Shown: one piece after another, positions 60,159 to 64,000 of the stretch
Position numbering within the stretch: the first letter of the stretch is position 1
Layout: the number at the start of each line of letters is the position of its first letter
Assembly: GCA_034008185.1 (NCBI GenBank)
Contig: CM067085.1
Location: forward strand, 79,348,275-79,412,274
Source: Gorsachius magnificus
Lineage: Eukaryota; Chordata; Aves; Pelecaniformes; Ardeidae
Direction of reading: 5' to 3'
DNA length: 64,000 nucleotides
The notes under the pieces: generated by a model
What the model saw: the letters and a program-made list of their open reading frames with translations, nothing else
Told to the model about the DNA's origin: nothing
Databases searched by the model: none
Made by a program: the position numbers and the translations under genes

Positions 60159-60824
60159 CGTGCTTAGGTGACCCCACGGTTTGTAAACGGTTCTGATGCT
60201 GATCAGGCAGTCCAGCTTCATGGCTGTAAATTAATTACTGTGATCCCTTCGGACATGTGCAATTAGCCAAAAAAAAAAAAAGAAAACCCAAAAAAAGTTG
60301 GGTTATTTTAGTTAGGAAGATCAAAATGTTTTGGTTTTTTGGTTTGGGATGCATTCCCATTTACCTACTTAAGCACCAGAGATGGGGTCTTTCTTACGGT
60401 CCTTTACCGCAGGTCAGCAGTTAGCCAAAAAAAAATCCTGTCCCTGCCGCTTTCCTCAGGGCCATAGTCACAGGAACATTTAGGGGACAGCCCTTTGCAC
60501 ATCTCCAAATGATTTTACGCATGCACTTGTGGCGGGGGGTGGCTTGCTTTTCAGGTTGGAGCCTCTTTGGCTCCCTAAAGCAGCTTACCTGCTCTACCAC
60601 CTGAAATAAAGGGTAGCCGGCAGTCGGGGCCCATATAATGCCACATGTTCAGCGAGGTTTAGCCCAATGTGAAACAAAAAGGTGCCTGTAAGAAGGAAAT
60701 CTGTGGCCTGACCTGCCGGGGAGAGACAGAGCCGTCCAAGCTGTAAGCAGGCAGCCGGCTATCAGCACATCTGGAGCGCCGAGCCCGGTCCTTACCCCAA
60801 TTCCAGGCTGGCTTTGTGCGAATG
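60159..60824. other. Unique noncoding sequence with A-rich patch
   Basis: An A-rich patch lies at 60269-60297 and a TTTTGG-like patch at 60328-60347. No gene recognised. Confidence 0.4.
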
Positions 60825-60940
60825 TAAATCTCCTTATCGGTAAAGTGAAGATAATGCCACTACAGCATGCCGCACGGTGCAGGAGAATTAAATGGATAAA
60901 GTTTATAAAGTGTTTTAGATGTCAGACAAAGTACATCTAA
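60825..60940 (+). repeat. MIR-type SINE remnant
   Basis: The order TCTCCTTATCGGTAAAGTGA, agataatgcc, gagaattaaatggataaag, and tataaagtgttttagatg follows the MIR core and 3' part (…ctcatctgtaaaatggggataa…aggattaaatga…gtaaagcactttgag…). MIR is an ancient tRNA-derived SINE found in amniotes, including birds. Divergence is high, as expected for its age. Confidence 0.6.
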
Positions 60941-62258
60941 AACCTAAGGGTACTTTACAGAAAGCTCCGATAGCTGAATAGCAGAAAACTAATAGGGAGA
61001 ATGGCATTACAGACCTGGCGGAGAGACCGGGCCTGATCCCAAACGCTGGCGCTTGCGGAAAATCAATTTAATCCCAGAGGAGCGCTGCCTCGGGAGGGAG
61101 GTGCAGGTGGCGGAGGTGCTACCCCGCCGCCGCGCTCCCCAGGTCGATCCAGCTCGTCCCTGCGTTACCCACTCGAGAAGACCGCGTGTCTGGGGGCTCT
61201 AATTAAAAACTGTTTGCAGTTAATTAGCCAGCCTTGCGTAACATGCAGGCCTGGTCTGTGCTCGCAGGTGTCGTTGGGGCGCAGGACGGCACCATCATTG
61301 GGATGTGGGACCAGTGCTCCACGGCCAGCCCCGCACGCCTCCGTCCGCACCGGTGAGGGGATGCATGGCCGCGGCCACCCCTGCCCTCCCTTCTCCTTGC
61401 CTTCATCTCCCACGCCTCACACCCCGGCTCCAGGAATACACAGATGGTGACGAGAGCGTTAATTCAGATAAAATATTAAATCCGAAAGCTGTTCGGTTCT
61501 ACCAGGCGTCGTTAGGTTGAAGCAGGGTGACGGCGGGGCTGTGCCTGATGCATAGCTGGAGCTGGAGCTCTCTCTGCAGGCTTCACGTACAGCCGCCAGA
61601 CCGGCGTCACCGCACAGCCTGCCCCAGATGGTTACCCGTCAGGCAGCACCGCTCTCTGCCGTGGCTCGATGCTCGTGAACACTGCGCCGGGCCTCCGGAG
61701 GATGCGGCCATCCTTGGGGGGGAAGGTGGGTAAGCAGGGACGGGGCTGCCTGCCACAGGGGACCTCGTCCTTGCTGCGGCGGTGGGTGGCTGCAGCTCAC
61801 ACCACTGCAGCTCAAGGCACTGTTGGGCTCCAACATGGCCAACGGCCATGGCCAACATGGCCAACAGTGCAGCACGAGCGCCAGGGAGCTCCGAGCTGAG
61901 GGGCTGGAGCACGTCCCCAAGTCGCAAGTGGGTGCGGACATGCTCCGTGGGTCCAGGGCCAAAACTCATGGGGACAGAGCTGCACGGGAGCTCCACACAT
62001 CCTGCGGGCACCCTGGGGAGGATTTGTAGCCTCCTCCGAGCTCTGGGGCGGTGGGGCAGTGCAATGGAGAGGTCACTGCTCCCAACGCTTCTCCGGGAGC
62101 TCCCGGCGCACCAGTGATGGAGGCCAAGCGTTAGTAGGAGAGGGAGCAGGAGAGGCCATGACGGGAGCCACCGGGAGCAGGGACTCACGAAGGGCAACGC
62201 CAGATCCAGCCTCAGCCTTAATTCCATCACAGTTGAGTTTATTTTTTTATTTGAGGCC
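60941..62258. other. GC-rich noncoding stretch
   Basis: 61060-62200 is the most GC-rich large segment outside the CR1 copy at 15452, with scattered CpG. Open frames occur on both strands (for example 61607-62230 minus, 207 codons), but their translations are low-complexity and unrecognised. An unseen exon or CpG island cannot be excluded. Confidence 0.4.
61817..61870. repeat. Hairpin with nested direct repeat and palindrome
   Basis: GCACTGTTGG (61817-61826) is exactly complementary to CCAACAGTGC (61861-61870). Inside, the 14-base word CCAACATGGCCAAC occurs at 61830 and 61852, on either side of the palindrome GGCCATGGCC (61844-61853). Confidence 0.85.
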
Positions 62259-62274
62259 TTTTTTTTTTTTTTTT
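62259..62274. repeat. Poly(T) tract, 16 bases
   Basis: Uninterrupted T-run in a T-rich region. A second run of 15 T lies at 62507-62521. Confidence 0.9.
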
Positions 62275-62890
62275 GCTTTTCCTAATAATTTCTGGAGCTG
62301 ATAGCAATGTAATTGGATGATTCCTTAAGGTCATTTCATTGTGAAGGATTTATCAGAAATATTACCTGCATATTTAGAGTTTAAGAGGGAAAAATATTTA
62401 ATTTCTTTTTTTATTGCCCCATTATTTATAAAGTTCTCTTTGAACCTTGTAAATACATTTTTTTCATTTCCCTTCAGAGTTTGTCTTTCTCTTTGGCAAA
62501 CATCGATTTTTTTTTTTTTTTCTTCATGTTTTTTCCAGTGAACCTTGAAATTAAAATGTCTTTTTTTGTTTAATTTCTTTTTTGTACCCCGGCCTCATTG
62601 TCAGCACAGCAAGAGCAAGGTGCTTTGTTAGATTACTGCTGCTTCAAAGCTACTGAAAGGAAGAGTTGACCACATTTTACCGTTCGTGCGTAGGTCCTTC
62701 ATGAGTTGCAGTTATTCTCTTTAAAACACAAAGCCAATCCCAAGTTCTCAGCATTTTAGGGAAGCACTTTACAGTTTTTAGCATTTCAGAGTCAGTTTTT
62801 ACCAGATTATACCAGTTTTAAGAATTGTGGAATTCTTTGCCCTCGTAGCGGACAAATCCCACGCACAGAAACGGTTATACACAGAAATAG
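62275..62890. other. T-rich unique noncoding sequence
   Basis: Strong T bias on the plus strand up to about 62585. No transposon or exon recognised. Confidence 0.4.
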
Positions 62891-63047
62891 CAAGGTTTGA
62901 AGGCAGAGAGAATATCTTTTATTAGACCAGCTGATATAGTTGGGGGGGGGAAGGGAAAATCTTTCAGACACAAAACCCCCCTGAAAGCCTTTCTGTTTTT
63001 TTCCAACTATATCAATTGTTCTAATAAAAACATATTACCTGCAAACC
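62891..63047. repeat. Ancient palindromic interspersed repeat
   Basis: Two inverted copies of one unit meet head to head. The left copy runs from CAAGGTTTGAAGG through CTTTTATTAGACCAGCTGAT and ATAGTTGG to CTTTCAG (62961-62967). The right copy is its complement, from CTGAAAG (62981-62987) through CCAACTATATCAATTG and TTCTAATAAAA to GCAAACCT. The central 27-base arms (62917-62943 and 63003-63029) pair at 24 positions. The unit resembles a repeat I recall from many amniote genomes, but I cannot name the family with certainty. Confidence 0.75.
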
Positions 63048-64000
63048 TCACCTCTCTCCTACCCTCCTCCCATTGCAGCCACAGCAACGCTCTTTCTAGC
63101 AGAAAAATAATCGTATGTGTATAGCAAAGAAACCAGAGTGTCATTTTTTTCCAAGTGTTTTTTTGTCAAAACTCCCGTCTCTTCCCTTTCCTACAGGAGT
63201 GATTTTTTTCCAAAGTATTTTTAGAAAAGAATTTTTATGATAATTACTCTGTCATTGTCATTTTATCTGCTGTAGCAGAAGAATTCCCTATTACACAGTC
63301 TTGACTAAGAACGCTTTTTTTCTTTTGCTAAGTAGCCAGGGCAGCATAGGTTAGGAAATTAAAGCTTAAATTATAGTAGGGTAAAGTGGTTGGACCCAGG
63401 AACATGGATACAGTTGTATCCTTGGTCGGCCTGAATGTGCCATCAGAAAGTTAGGAAATTCTTCAAAATACTCAGCTAAAATGAAATCCTCCATAAATTA
63501 AAAGGGTTTGCTTTAGCTTCGTGACCTAGGGTTATACATTATGCTAAGCAAGTATAACAGTCTGTGTTCAAAGGCTAAAGAGCAGGTAGTAAGTGTTTAA
63601 AGCAGCAAGAGTCGTGTTTAAAAAAAAAAAAAAAGTCTTTAAAAATGGATTGTTCTAGGCTATAATAAACTATGAATTGTAAAAGGTTAATTGACAAAAT
63701 GATACTCGTCTCATGCCACCTCTGTAATAGCAATCACTGCTGAATCCATAATTCAAGGGTCTCGCTATATTGACAATTACATTTCCTCAAAAAGACTCCG
63801 GTTATTTCCTCCGTCTGTTTAACCTATGGTAATTAATTATAGATTTCCAAGTGGAACACAGGCAGATACAGGTATCTGCAGCCACTGCGCTGCTGGCAAG
63901 AGAGTCGAACGCCTGTCCACAGCCTGGGGCAGCCCAGGTATCGGAATGAAGATTCAGGCTGGGAATTGACCTTCGCCTCGCCCGCCGTCCGAATCAGAGC
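63048..64000. other. Unique AT-rich noncoding sequence
   Basis: A 15-base A-run lies at 63620-63634. The word GGTAATTAATTATAG near 63829 is homeodomain-like. No gene recognised before the window ends. Confidence 0.4.

Noticed and set aside
61607..62230. 207-codon minus-strand open frame in GC-rich DNA
   Set aside because: Open frames of similar length occur in other frames of the same stretch, as expected where stop codons are rare. The translation is low-complexity.

Overview
The window looks like noncoding DNA from a bird. Three things point that way. First, about twenty 3'-terminal fragments of CR1 (chicken repeat 1) LINEs, of at least three tail types, are scattered on both strands. Second, there is a solo LTR of a kind common in bird genomes, at 23592-24162 on the minus strand. 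Third, Alu, L1 and similar mammalian repeats are absent. No bacterial, plasmid or phage features were seen, and no host protein-coding exon, rRNA, tRNA or CRISPR array could be supported.

Layout: 1-13.7 kb is mostly unique AT-rich sequence with three CR1 tails. 13.7-17.3 kb is a CR1 cluster: an inverted pair of 3' ends at 13749-14380, a very GC-rich 780-bp copy at 15452-16235, and a second tail type at 16997-17222. 17.3-23.5 kb is repeat-poor and AT-rich, with many TAATTA- and ATGCAAAT-like words and a possible MIR remnant. The solo LTR follows. 26.2-30.5 kb holds CR1 fragments, including a rare piece of the ORF2 endonuclease. 30.5-37 kb is unique. 37-51 kb has the highest CR1 density. 51-59.9 kb is free of recognisable transposons but contains a 32-bp near-perfect palindrome. 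60-64 kb holds a CR1 tail, a MIR-like SINE, a GC-rich stretch and an ancient palindromic repeat.

No genes act together here, because no intact gene was recognised. The best reading is a gene desert or large intron whose unique AT-rich segments may include regulatory elements. All open frames with recognisable protein similarity are decayed pieces of CR1 ORF2. The most informative individual observations are a 24-25 base microinversion inside a CR1 tail (44816-44840), the palindrome at 53131-53162, the inverted ancient repeat at 62891-63047, and the solo LTR with a one-mismatch target-site duplication. I saw no evidence for a new multi-gene system.
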